A stretch of DNA of 28,793 nucleotides, from the NCBI GenBank assembly GCA_031177445.1, contig JAPSGP010000001.1:1-28793 (forward strand), given 5' to 3'. The notes below the pieces were generated by a model. The model had not been told where the DNA came from, ran no database searches, and was given only the letters and a program-made list of their open reading frames with translations. Shown one piece after another: positions 1 to 7,078 of this stretch; the stretch's first letter is position 1; every line of letters starts with the position of its first letter. Both the position numbers and the translations under genes were made by a program. Origin of the DNA: Acidimicrobiia bacterium. GTDB lineage: Bacteria > Actinomycetota > Acidimicrobiia > IMCC26256 > JACDBD01.

Positions 1-323
1 GAGATGCCATACATGCCCTCGACCACCACCTGATGTGACAGGCCGATGCCGAGGGCCAGCCGCCCGCCGCTGATCGCCTGGGTGGTGAGCGCCTGCTGGG
101 CGAGCATCACGGGGTGCCTGGGATACGTCGGTACGACCGCGGTGCCGAGCTCGATCCGCGGCACCTGCGCTCCGACCACCGCGAGCGCCGTGATCGCGTC
201 GTAGCCGAAGATCTGGGGAAGCCAGAACGACGCGTACCCGGCGTCGTTCGCCTTGCCCGCGGCGTCGACGATCTTGTCGATCGTCCCGTTGGCGGTGTCG
301 CCCCGAAAGATCCCGATGCGCAT
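1..323 (-). CDS. LLM-class (luciferase-like) F420-dependent oxidoreductase, 3' truncated by window edge
   Basis: Only the N-terminal 107 residues are present. It starts MRIGIFRGDTANG and continues with AGYASFWLPQIFGYDA, IELGTAVVPTYPRHPV and SGGRLALGIGLSHQ. These are the first beta-alpha units of the bacterial luciferase-like TIM barrel: the F/WLPQ strand, the 'GTAV.P...RHP' strand and the 'GRL.LGIG.SH' strand. Family members use F420 or FMN as hydride carrier on varied substrates; in actinobacteria this N-terminal pattern is most often F420-dependent. The ATG was chosen because it begins the first strand directly and is preceded by an AGGGGA ribosome binding site. It diverges from the VOC-P450 pair, with dyads in the shared 91-base gap, so a related pathway and shared control are plausible. 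The substrate is unknown. Confidence 0.85.
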   Translation of the reverse strand, partial: MRIGIFRGDTANGTIDKIVDAAGKANDAGYASFWLPQIFGYDAITALAVVGAQVPRIELGTAVVPTYPRHPVMLAQQALTTQAISGGRLALGIGLSHQVVVEGMYGI

Positions 324-346
324 ATGGTCCCCTCGTTCGACGACAA

Positions 347-384
347 GGGTCATTCGACCACAGCCACGATGGGTCGATCGACCC
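347..384. promoter_or_regulatory. Two related operator-like dyads in a divergent intergenic region
   Basis: Positions 371-384 read GGGTCGATCGACCC, a perfect 14-base palindrome. Positions 347-360 read GGGTCATTCGACCA, the same pattern with 11 of 14 identical bases. The two start 24 bases apart. They lie between the divergent starts at 323 (minus) and 415 (plus), and the right dyad overlaps the likely -35 of the VOC gene. This layout fits a dimeric repressor with two sites; no matching regulator gene is adjacent. Confidence 0.45.
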
Positions 385-406
385 CCGCTCGGCGAGCGCA
401 TACTGT
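378..406 (+). promoter_or_regulatory. Putative promoter of the VOC-P450 operon
   Basis: A TCGACC hexamer at 378-383 (-35-like) is followed after 17 bases by TACTGT at 401-406 (-10, TANNNT type). The predicted transcription start is then about two bases before the ATG at 415, a nearly leaderless mRNA. This agrees with the lack of a purine-rich ribosome binding site before 415. Confidence 0.45.
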
Positions 407-414
407 CTGACGCC

Positions 415-873
415 ATGCTGCTCGACGGAATCAACCACGTTGCCGTCCTGACGAACGACACCGACCGGCTGCACGCCTTCTACCGGGAAGTCTTCGACGC
501 CAAGGTCTTCAGCGATCAGGTGATTGACGCGGGGCGCCTCTCCCTCGTCGAGATCGGGCCGAAGACGCACCTGAACGTGTTCGAGATCGAGGGAAACACC
601 GAGGCCGAACGCCAGACACCGATGTTCAGCCGCGGTCGGATCGACCACATCGGCCTCGAAGCGGCCTCACACGAAGCGTTCGACGAGATCCGCGACCGGC
701 TCATCGCGCGGGGCGCGACCGACGGCTTCGTCACCGACTTCGGCGCCGCCATCAGCCTGTTCTTCATCGATCCGGACGGGCTCGAGTGCGAGGTCCTGCT
801 GTTCAACCCGGCGGCGACGCCCGACGACCTGCAACCTCCCGGCACGCCGGCCGCCGGCTACGAGCGGGTGTGA
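415..873 (+). CDS. VOC (glyoxalase/bleomycin resistance/dioxygenase) superfamily protein
   Basis: This 152-residue protein opens with MLLDGINHVAVLTNDTDRL, the typical first strand of a vicinal oxygen chelate domain, followed by HAFYREVFDAKV. The second half-module starts near RIDHIGLEAAS and ends FFIDPDGLECEVLLFNP, the usual 'DPDG...E' terminal strand. Candidate metal ligands are the His in NHVAV, the His in DHIGL and the Glu in ECEVL. VOC enzymes include isomerases, ring-cleavage dioxygenases and resistance proteins, so the reaction cannot be assigned. The ATG at 415 was preferred over earlier in-frame starts because it coincides with the domain start. The end overlaps the P450 GTG by four bases (GTGA), so the two are probably translationally coupled. 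Confidence 0.88.
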   Translation: MLLDGINHVAVLTNDTDRLHAFYREVFDAKVFSDQVIDAGRLSLVEIGPKTHLNVFEIEGNTEAERQTPMFSRGRIDHIGLEAASHEAFDEIRDRLIARGATDGFVTDFGAAISLFFIDPDGLECEVLLFNPAATPDDLQPPGTPAAGYERV

Positions 874-2078
874 CCACCTTCGATCCGTTCGACCCCGGCC
901 AGGCCCAGCGCGCCTGGCCGCTGCTCGAGCAGCTCCGCGACACGGGCCCGGTGGCCCCGATCGCCGGCGGCATGCACTACGTCACCCGCCATGCCGAGTG
1001 CCGGGAGGCGCTGCGCGACACAGCGTCGTTCTCGAACGCGTCGGGGATGAAGGCGCCGGGGGTCGAGGTGCCGTTCGAGGACCGCATCCTGGGCGAGCTC
1101 GACCCGCCGCAGCACACGGCCGTGCGGCGCGTGATGGTCACCGCGCTCACACCCAAGGTCGTGCACGCGGCGGAGCCATTCATGCGCGACACCGCGCTGC
1201 AGCTCCTACGGCAGATCCCCGTGCCGGGCACCGCCGACCTCGTGCCCGCGTTCACGGTGCCGCTCCCCAACCGCATCACCGTGCACCTGCTCGGCTTCCC
1301 GGCCGAGGACGCCGAGGAGCTCGCTGGATGGGCGAAGGCGCTCATGGAGAGCGAGTTCCCGCGCCTGAACCGCACGGAGCGCGGCGAAGGGTTCGCGGGC
1401 GCGTTCCCGGAGTTCGCCGGCTACATCGACGAGAAGGTCACGCTGCGGTCGGAGGAAATCGCGCGTGGCGCGCCGGTTCCGGATGACGTGTTGACGCGCC
1501 TCATCCGCCTCGAGGTCGACGACGTACGGCTGTCGCCGCGCCAGCTGCGTGCGCTCACCCGGAACCTCATCACCGGCGGCCTGACCACAACGAGCCAGCT
1601 GCTCGGCAACCTGCTCCATCAGATACTCGCCGATCCCGACCTCGAGACCCGCCTTCGGCGCGATGACACCGCGCTGAACCCGGCAATCGAGGAGAGCCTG
1701 CGCCTGGCTCCGCCGATCCTGTTCGTCGCCCGCGGCTGCGTGCACGCCACGGCGATCGGGGGCACCGAGATCGGCGAAGGCGAGCGCGTGGTCGTGGGTA
1801 CGGGCTCGGCGAACCGCGACGAGCGGGTCTTCGACGGCGGCGACGCCTTCGACCTCGACCGGCCCAACGCCGACCAGCACCTCACGTTCGGCTACGGGCC
1901 GCACGTGTGCCCGGGTGCGGCGCTGGCGCGGGTCGAAGCGCGTCTCGCGCTCACCGCCTTCTTCGACCACTTCGTGCACGGTTCCGTAGCGCTCGAGCCC
2001 GGCTACGAGTTCGAGAACGTGTCCACGTTCTTCGAGATCGGGCCCCGACGCCTCCCGGTGGTCACGACCGCAGCGTGA
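870..2078 (+). CDS. Cytochrome P450 with atypical I-helix
   Basis: This 402-residue soluble bacterial P450 has a heme-binding loop FGYGPHVCPGA with Cys347 as thiolate ligand. The K-helix ExxR motif is E275-S-L-R278. The I-helix reads G236-G-L-T-T-T241, where the family pattern is (A/G)Gx(D/E)T(T/S). The acid that helps deliver protons for oxygen activation is therefore replaced by Thr239, while the following Thr is kept. Such proteins may use a different proton path, act by peroxide shunt, or do non-canonical chemistry. The GTG start overlaps the VOC stop by four bases. No ferredoxin or reductase gene is in the window, so electron partners must be encoded elsewhere. The substrate is unknown. 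Confidence 0.93.
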   Translation: MTTFDPFDPGQAQRAWPLLEQLRDTGPVAPIAGGMHYVTRHAECREALRDTASFSNASGMKAPGVEVPFEDRILGELDPPQHTAVRRVMVTALTPKVVHAAEPFMRDTALQLLRQIPVPGTADLVPAFTVPLPNRITVHLLGFPAEDAEELAGWAKALMESEFPRLNRTERGEGFAGAFPEFAGYIDEKVTLRSEEIARGAPVPDDVLTRLIRLEVDDVRLSPRQLRALTRNLITGGLTTTSQLLGNLLHQILADPDLETRLRRDDTALNPAIEESLRLAPPILFVARGCVHATAIGGTEIGEGERVVVGTGSANRDERVFDGGDAFDLDRPNADQHLTFGYGPHVCPGAALARVEARLALTAFFDHFVHGSVALEPGYEFENVSTFFEIGPRRLPVVTTAA

Positions 2079-2086
2079 CGAGGCAG

Positions 2087-3049
2087 TCAGGGCAGAAGCA
2101 CGACTCGCCCCACGGCCTGACGGCTCTCGAGGAAGGCGTGGGCAGCGGCCGCCTCGGCGAGCGGATACGTACGGTCGACCAGTACCCGCAGGCGACCGGC
2201 GACGACGTCGTCGACGAGCCGGGCGATCATCGTCCGCGCCCGCTCGGTCCCGATCTCGGCGCCGAGGAAGACGCCCGTGAGCGACTGGTTCCCCGCGCTG
2301 AGCACCGAGACGTCGAGCGGCTGCGGATCGCGGCCGGCCCTGCCGACCGTGATCGCGCGACCTCGGGAGGCGAGACAGGCGATGCTGCCCTGCAGCACCT
2401 TGCCGCCAACGGAGTCGACCGCGAGGTCGACACCCCGCCCGTCGGTGTGGGTACGCACCTCGTCGACCCACCCGGGCTGCGCGTAGTTGATGCCGTGATC
2501 GAGGCCGAACTCGCGCAGCCGTTCGAGCCGCTCGTCGCTCGATGCCGTGGCCAGCACCGTCGCGCCGGCGCGCTTGGCGAGCTGGATGGCGGCGAGGCCC
2601 ACACCCCCCGCACCCGCCTGGATCAGGACGGTCTCGCCCGGCTGCAGGTGCCCGAACTCGAACAAGCAGTCGTCGGCGGTGCCGAAGGCGACGGGCACGC
2701 ACGCGCACGTCACGACGTCGGCGCCATCGGGGAGCACCCAGGTCGTGGCCGCCGGCACCACGAAACGCTCGGCGTGTGACCCCCACAGCATCGTGCCGAC
2801 GACTCGCTGGCCGATCTCACGGTCGGTGACACCGTCACCCACCTCCCGGATCGTCCCCGCTGCCTGGTAGCCCACGATGTGTGGCGTCGTCGCCATCTCA
2901 CCACCGAGGCGATTGAGCGTGTCGCCGCCCTCGATGCTGATGGCCTCGACGTCGATCACGACGCTTCCCGGGAACGGCGCCGGGTCGGGCACGTCCTCGT
3001 ACCGGAACACGTCGGGCGCGCCCGTCTCGTAGTACACGGCGGCTTTCAC
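2087..3049 (-). CDS. Quinone oxidoreductase-like zinc-independent medium-chain dehydrogenase
   Basis: This 320-residue protein has an N-terminal GroES-like domain (VKAAVYYETGAPDVFRYEDV, then GYQAAGTIREVGDGV) and a Rossmann domain with the nucleotide motif AGAGGVGLAAIQLAKRAGA near residues 145-165. The structural- and catalytic-zinc cysteines of alcohol dehydrogenases are absent, which fits the NADPH:quinone reductase/zeta-crystallin branch. The GTG start follows GGAAGGGGGCAGGGA, a strong ribosome binding site. It is the last gene of a minus-strand operon with the sulfotransferase (19-base gap) and universal stress protein, and converges on the P450 with only eight bases between stops. It probably reduces an enone or quinone, but the substrate is not deducible. 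Confidence 0.9.
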   Translation of the reverse strand: MKAAVYYETGAPDVFRYEDVPDPAPFPGSVVIDVEAISIEGGDTLNRLGGEMATTPHIVGYQAAGTIREVGDGVTDREIGQRVVGTMLWGSHAERFVVPAATTWVLPDGADVVTCACVPVAFGTADDCLFEFGHLQPGETVLIQAGAGGVGLAAIQLAKRAGATVLATASSDERLERLREFGLDHGINYAQPGWVDEVRTHTDGRGVDLAVDSVGGKVLQGSIACLASRGRAITVGRAGRDPQPLDVSVLSAGNQSLTGVFLGAEIGTERARTMIARLVDDVVAGRLRVLVDRTYPLAEAAAAHAFLESRQAVGRVVLLP

Positions 3050-3068
3050 TCCCTGCCCCCTTCCAATC

Positions 3069-4241
3069 TCACGGCAGCGGTTCGGTGGCGACGTCGAAGT
3101 ACTCGCAGTAGCGCTTCGCCTTCTCCATGACCTCGCCCGCGTCGAGGCCGGTATCGGCCCACGTGTAGCCGTGCCTCCCGAACTTCTGGGCGTCGTTGTC
3201 GGCGAAAAAGCTGCGCATGCGCGACTCGAGCGCAGGCGTGAGCTCGGCGCCGAGATGGGAATAGATCGCCCGCAGAGTGGCGACCGGGTCGGCGAGGAAC
3301 TCGGTGTACTGCACGTCGAGCACTCGGCCCGGCGGAATGGTGCCGTCCTCACGTGCGGTCACTGACCGATCAAGGGCGTCGAGGACCGGATCGGCCCACT
3401 CGGCGGCTACGCCGGCGACGGTCACCCCGTCGCTCGCGGTCGCGTGTACCACCGCGAACAGCGAGGTGAGCGAGGCGATGATGCGCCGCGGGTCGCGATG
3501 CGTCTGCACGAGCACGGCTCCCGGGTACTCGGCCATGAGGGCGGGCAGGGCCCACAGGTGGGCACCGGATTTGAGGATCCACCGCTCGCCCGGGTGGCGC
3601 CACTGCAGCAGCTGCAGGAACCCGCGGTGCCAGCGATAGGCGGTCGCCATGTCGGCCTCGTGGTTCAGCCAGTACATGTACGCGGGCAGGTTGTACTGGC
3701 TCAGGAAGATGCCGCTCTTGAACTCGCTGCCCATGAACACGATGCATTCCTGCCCCAGCCGCGCCCCCATCGGGTGCATCGACCGCATCACCGGGCGAGC
3801 CTCGTACGCCATGTCGATGCGAGCCTGCGACTCGGCGATGCGCGGATCCGTCTCGTACGTGGCGGTCTCGGGCGGTGGACACGGCTGGTCCACCTCCCAG
3901 GTACGCGGGATGCGGTTGTCCGGGTCCTGGCCGAGGAGGTCGTGCAGGATCGTCGTTCCGGTGCGACCCATACCGATCATGACGACGGGCGGGGTCACGT
4001 CGGTGGCGGCGATCTCGGGATGCCGCCGATGCCAGTCGACGATCTGCAGCCGGTTCGCCAGGTGCGCGACCAGCCCCTCGGGCGCGATGACCCGGCCGAG
4101 GTCGTTCAGCCGCGCCTCGGTGCTCAGCCCGTCGACGAGCCGGTCGAGCCCGTCCCGGAAGGTCGGGTCGCCGAAGTCGTCGAGCCCGGTGCGATCCTGT
4201 GCAGCCTGCAGGAGCAGGCCGGCGTCGAGATCGGATGGCAT
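3069..4241 (-). CDS. PAPS-dependent sulfotransferase family protein
   Basis: This 390-residue protein has the 5'-phosphosulfate binding loop IGMGRTGTTILHDLL at about residues 89-103, following a helical N-terminal region. The 3'-phosphate binding element THRDPRRIIASLTSLF (conserved Arg and Ser) lies further on. This is the bacterial Sulfotransf_3-type architecture that includes stf0-like and many uncharacterised actinobacterial enzymes, which move sulfate from PAPS onto hydroxyls of lipids, sterols or sugars. The start overlaps the universal stress protein stop by one base (TGATG), so translation is probably coupled. Its position between that gene and an oxidoreductase, opposite a P450, suggests conjugation of a hydroxylated product. 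That is inference only. Some family members have lost sulfotransferase activity. Confidence 0.88.
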   Translation of the reverse strand: MPSDLDAGLLLQAAQDRTGLDDFGDPTFRDGLDRLVDGLSTEARLNDLGRVIAPEGLVAHLANRLQIVDWHRRHPEIAATDVTPPVVMIGMGRTGTTILHDLLGQDPDNRIPRTWEVDQPCPPPETATYETDPRIAESQARIDMAYEARPVMRSMHPMGARLGQECIVFMGSEFKSGIFLSQYNLPAYMYWLNHEADMATAYRWHRGFLQLLQWRHPGERWILKSGAHLWALPALMAEYPGAVLVQTHRDPRRIIASLTSLFAVVHATASDGVTVAGVAAEWADPVLDALDRSVTAREDGTIPPGRVLDVQYTEFLADPVATLRAIYSHLGAELTPALESRMRSFFADNDAQKFGRHGYTWADTGLDAGEVMEKAKRYCEYFDVATEPLP

Positions 4242-4699
4242 CAGGTGGTCGCGTCGGCGCGCGTGACCATCACCGTGCACGGTGCGTTGCGGACGACATA
4301 GTCCGACACCGAGCCGAGCAGCGCACGCTTGATCCCACCTCGGCCACGGGACCCCATGACGAGCGCGGTCGCGTCGAGCTCCGACGCGAGAGCGCAGATC
4401 GCCGAACCGGGATCGCCGTCGAGGACGCGCTGCTCGGCGTCGTCGACGCCGAGCGCGGTCGCGGTCTGGTCGAGGATCTGCCCGGCTTCCACCTGCTGTT
4501 GCCGGCGCTGCTCGTCGAACTCCTCCGGCGACATCACCCCGCCGGCGAACCCCGTCCCGGTCACGTCCATCTCGTCGACGCCGTCGATCACCGTCACGAC
4601 GACGGTCCGTTCCGCGGGTCTCAGGAGCGCCAACCCAGCTGCCAGGGCACGGAGCGCCGGCTCCGAGCCGTCGGTGCACAGGACGGTGGTCGTGGTCAT
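4241..4699 (-). CDS. Universal stress protein (UspA family, ATP-binding type)
   Basis: This 152-residue single Usp domain begins MTTTTVLCTDGSEPALRAL, with the family's acidic N-terminal strand and the 'DGSE' turn. Near the C-terminus, VMGSRGRGGIKRALLGSVS matches the nucleotide motif G-2x-G-9x-G(S/T) exactly, placing it with ATP-binding members such as MJ0577 rather than UspA of E. coli. The end, NAPCTVMVTR, is the usual terminal strand. It is the first gene of the three-gene minus operon. Family members bind ATP and modulate stress survival; partners are not known here. Confidence 0.93.
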   Translation of the reverse strand: MTTTTVLCTDGSEPALRALAAGLALLRPAERTVVVTVIDGVDEMDVTGTGFAGGVMSPEEFDEQRRQQQVEAGQILDQTATALGVDDAEQRVLDGDPGSAICALASELDATALVMGSRGRGGIKRALLGSVSDYVVRNAPCTVMVTRADATT

Positions 4700-4787
4700 G
4701 GGCCGAGTTTCCCACCCGACGGACGCCGCACGCGGGCCAGACTTTCGGCTTGCGCTCCCGGCTGGCGATCATTCACACGCTGCGACG

Positions 4788-4814
4788 ATCTGCCGGCATC
4801 GTCAGCCGGTAGAT
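4788..4814. terminator. Hairpin after the HATPase-GNAT gene
   Basis: ATCTGCCGGC (4788-4797) pairs with GCCGGTAGAT (4805-4814) around a 7-base loop, one pair being G-U in the plus sense. Weaker pairing extends outward to about 4783 and 4820. It lies just past the stop of the gene ending at 4833 on the minus strand. No U-tract follows, so intrinsic termination is uncertain. The remainder of 4700-4832 shows nothing else recognisable. Confidence 0.35.
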
Positions 4815-4832
4815 GCGACGGCGCCGGCGGCG

Positions 4833-6296
4833 TCAGCTGACCGCGTCGCGTCGATCGAGGATGAAGGCGAGCAGCTCCTTTGCCATCGTGCTCACGAGCT
4901 CGATCTCACTCGGGTCGACGTCGAGCTCGCCGACGTGTTGCAGGCGCAACACGTCGCCGTGGTCGCGCAGCAGCGGGATCACGCCGCCGAACGAGAACCC
5001 GAGCCGGTTGAGCACCGCGCCCGCGGCCGGTGTGACGGGGTGGGCGAGGGGGAGGTCGGCATAGACGACCTCCACGCCCGCACCCCGGATCGAACGCAGG
5101 CGAGAGCGCACCGCGTCGTGGAGGTCACCGCCGGGCTCGTGCACGATGAGCAGGGCGGCGCCCAGGTCGCGCCACACTCGAGACTCCAGCGTGCTCGTGG
5201 TGACCGCGGCGAGATCGTCGCTGTCACCGAACGGGCGGGGTAGGTCGTGCGCTTGATAGATGCGGCGCAGCACCTCGCGGGAAGCCTCGGGAGGGAACAC
5301 CGTGAGCGCGTCGTGTGGGCGGCGCGGGTGGTAGCTCATCACGACGGCCTGGCGGCGCGCCGGCGCCGACGCGGCGTCGATCCGCCGGAACGTGACGGTC
5401 GGTGGGAGGTAGCCGAGAAGCAAACCGGTCACCGGCTGGTCGGCGCCTCCGTACAACATCTGGCTCCGGGTGTGCGCGGTCACGGCGTCGGCGTAGAAGC
5501 CGAAGAGCCCACCGTCGTCGGCATGCTGGGCGCGCAACCGGGCGATGTCCTTCATCACGTGGTGGCCGCGGAACCGAGGATCGACCATCGCCCGTCCGCC
5601 CTCGGCCACCAGCGCATCGGGCTGATCGAACACGAGGGACGTGTGTCCGACGACCTCTCCGCCCGGCGTCGCCGCGATCCACGAACGCATCGTGCCGTCG
5701 CTCAGGACCTGCCGCAGCAGGTCGGGTCGGTAGAACTCCTGGTGCTGGTACGTGTAGCCGTAGGTGCGCCAGGTCAGCCGGGCCACGCCGTCGGCGTCGT
5801 CCGGATCCATGGCCCGGATCGTGAGCTCGATGCTCGCGTCGGCCGGCGGGGCCCCGAGGGTCTCGGTGTGCTCGTCGGGATCGGCATTCGTGCGGATGTC
5901 GAGGTGCGTGGCAGCACAGTGGCGGACGAGCTCGGTCCGGTTGCCCTCGGCTCCCCGGGACTCGTGGTGGGCCTCGTCCACCGCCCCCGCCGCCAGCACC
6001 TGCGCGAAGGCATCGCCCTCGTCGCGGAATGCCAGCGGCAGCCCGCGGTCGTCGACACGGACGACCACCGCGTCGTCCCGTCGCAGGAGCTGCACCTCGA
6101 GCTCGACCTCTTCGGGATCGTCGAACGCGTGCTCCGCGATCGACTGCACGACGACCTCGGCCGCGTCGCCGAGCCCCGGCGCGCTCGCGGCATCGAGCCC
6201 GAGCTCGAGTGCGCCGGCCACAGCGGCCGCGCGCGCGATCGCGCCGACCCTCCCTGCGCCGGTCAACCGCAATGCCGCGATCGTCCGTTCGGCCAT
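4833..6296 (-). CDS. Fusion of an RsbW-like HATPase domain and a GNAT acetyltransferase domain
   Basis: This protein has 487 residues. Residues 1-145 resemble the anti-sigma-factor kinase HATPase_c_2 fold, with an N-box-like helix AEVVVQSIAEHAF (residues 46-58) and a G1-like VRVDDRGLPL (79-88). In RsbW the N-box carries Glu and Asn; at the aligned positions this protein has Val and Ser, so kinase activity may be lost. Residues from about 155 read as a GNAT domain: IRAMDPDDADGVARLTWRTYG, then EVVGHTSLVF and MVDPRFRGHHVMKDIARL, the acetyl-CoA loop region. A long C-terminal extension holds a second alpha/beta region ending VLNRLGFSFGGVIPLL. An ATP-binding/GNAT fusion suggests regulation linked to acetylation. 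The ATG is preceded by GGGGGAACC. No sigma or anti-anti-sigma gene is nearby. Confidence 0.75.
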   Translation of the reverse strand: MAERTIAALRLTGAGRVGAIARAAAVAGALELGLDAASAPGLGDAAEVVVQSIAEHAFDDPEEVELEVQLLRRDDAVVVRVDDRGLPLAFRDEGDAFAQVLAAGAVDEAHHESRGAEGNRTELVRHCAATHLDIRTNADPDEHTETLGAPPADASIELTIRAMDPDDADGVARLTWRTYGYTYQHQEFYRPDLLRQVLSDGTMRSWIAATPGGEVVGHTSLVFDQPDALVAEGGRAMVDPRFRGHHVMKDIARLRAQHADDGGLFGFYADAVTAHTRSQMLYGGADQPVTGLLLGYLPPTVTFRRIDAASAPARRQAVVMSYHPRRPHDALTVFPPEASREVLRRIYQAHDLPRPFGDSDDLAAVTTSTLESRVWRDLGAALLIVHEPGGDLHDAVRSRLRSIRGAGVEVVYADLPLAHPVTPAAGAVLNRLGFSFGGVIPLLRDHGDVLRLQHVGELDVDPSEIELVSTMAKELLAFILDRRDAVS

Positions 6297-6351
6297 GCGG
6301 TTCCCCCGATCGCAACACGCCGATCGCCGAGCTTATGGGGCAGGTCGGTCC

Positions 6352-6380
6352 TTGACCTTGCCGCGCACTGAGCGGACCAT
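6352..6380 (+). promoter_or_regulatory. Putative promoter of the membrane protein at 6407
   Basis: TTGACC (6352-6357) is followed after 17 bases by GACCAT (6375-6380). The predicted start near 6387 gives a leader of about 20 bases that contains the ribosome binding site GAGGAGGGGG just before ATG 6407. The -35 is good, the -10 mediocre. Confidence 0.4.
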
Positions 6381-6406
6381 GACCCGCAGGCAAACGAGGA
6401 GGGGGC

Positions 6407-7066
6407 ATGGGCGACGGGCAGTGGCAGCGCTACGGCGCGTTTGGCGGGATCGTGTTCGTGGTGCTGGCGGTGGTGAGCAGCTTCATCGCCGGGCAGCCAC
6501 CGGAATCGACCGACCGAGGGGTCGAGATCCTCGAGTACCTGGACGACAACGACGGTGCGATCCGCGTCGGCGCCTACCTGTCAGCGCTCGCGATCTTCCC
6601 GCTGCTGTGGTGGGCCGGCAGCCTCTGGAGCACGCTCCGACGGGCGGAAGGGGGCGCGCCGCGACTCACGGTCGTGGCCGGGCTCGGCCTTGCGGTCGCG
6701 GCCGGCGGCGCCGGCGTCTCGTTCGCGATCACGTCGATGATGGCGCTGCGCCAGAACGAGCTCGGTCCGGGCGGCGCCAAGGTCTTCTACTCGCTCACCT
6801 TCACCATGCTCGGTGTCAGCGCTGCCGGGCTCGCGGCGCTCGTCCTCGCCACCTCGGTGATCCTGCTGCGAAGCCGGCTCTACCCCGCGTGGGTCGGCTG
6901 GCTCGGCGCCGCGCTCGGCGTCCTGTGGCTGGTCGCGGCGGTGAACGTGGCCACCGACAACAGCGCCGTCAGCACGCTCGGCTTCGTCGCGTTCCTGTTG
7001 TGGGGCGCCTGGATCATCGTCATCAGCGTGCTGATGCTGCGAGAACGCGAGTCGGTCACGACGTAG
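6407..7066 (+). CDS. Six-helix integral membrane protein of unknown function
   Basis: This 219-residue hydrophobic protein has six likely membrane segments at about residues 9-28, 54-72, 85-106, 126-150, 157-178 and 186-210. The first loop, QPPESTDRGVEILEYLDDN, carries acidic residues and resembles the 'ADAPTIAAYLADN'-type loop after helix 1 in uncharacterised actinobacterial six-helix proteins. No catalytic motif is visible. The start is supported by a strong GAGGAGGGGG ribosome binding site. It converges with the cyclase/AAA gene, with 12 bases between the stop codons. I do not recognise a function. Confidence 0.8.
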   Translation: MGDGQWQRYGAFGGIVFVVLAVVSSFIAGQPPESTDRGVEILEYLDDNDGAIRVGAYLSALAIFPLLWWAGSLWSTLRRAEGGAPRLTVVAGLGLAVAAGGAGVSFAITSMMALRQNELGPGGAKVFYSLTFTMLGVSAAGLAALVLATSVILLRSRLYPAWVGWLGAALGVLWLVAAVNVATDNSAVSTLGFVAFLLWGAWIIVISVLMLRERESVTT

Positions 7067-7078
7067 ATCTTGCGGCGA

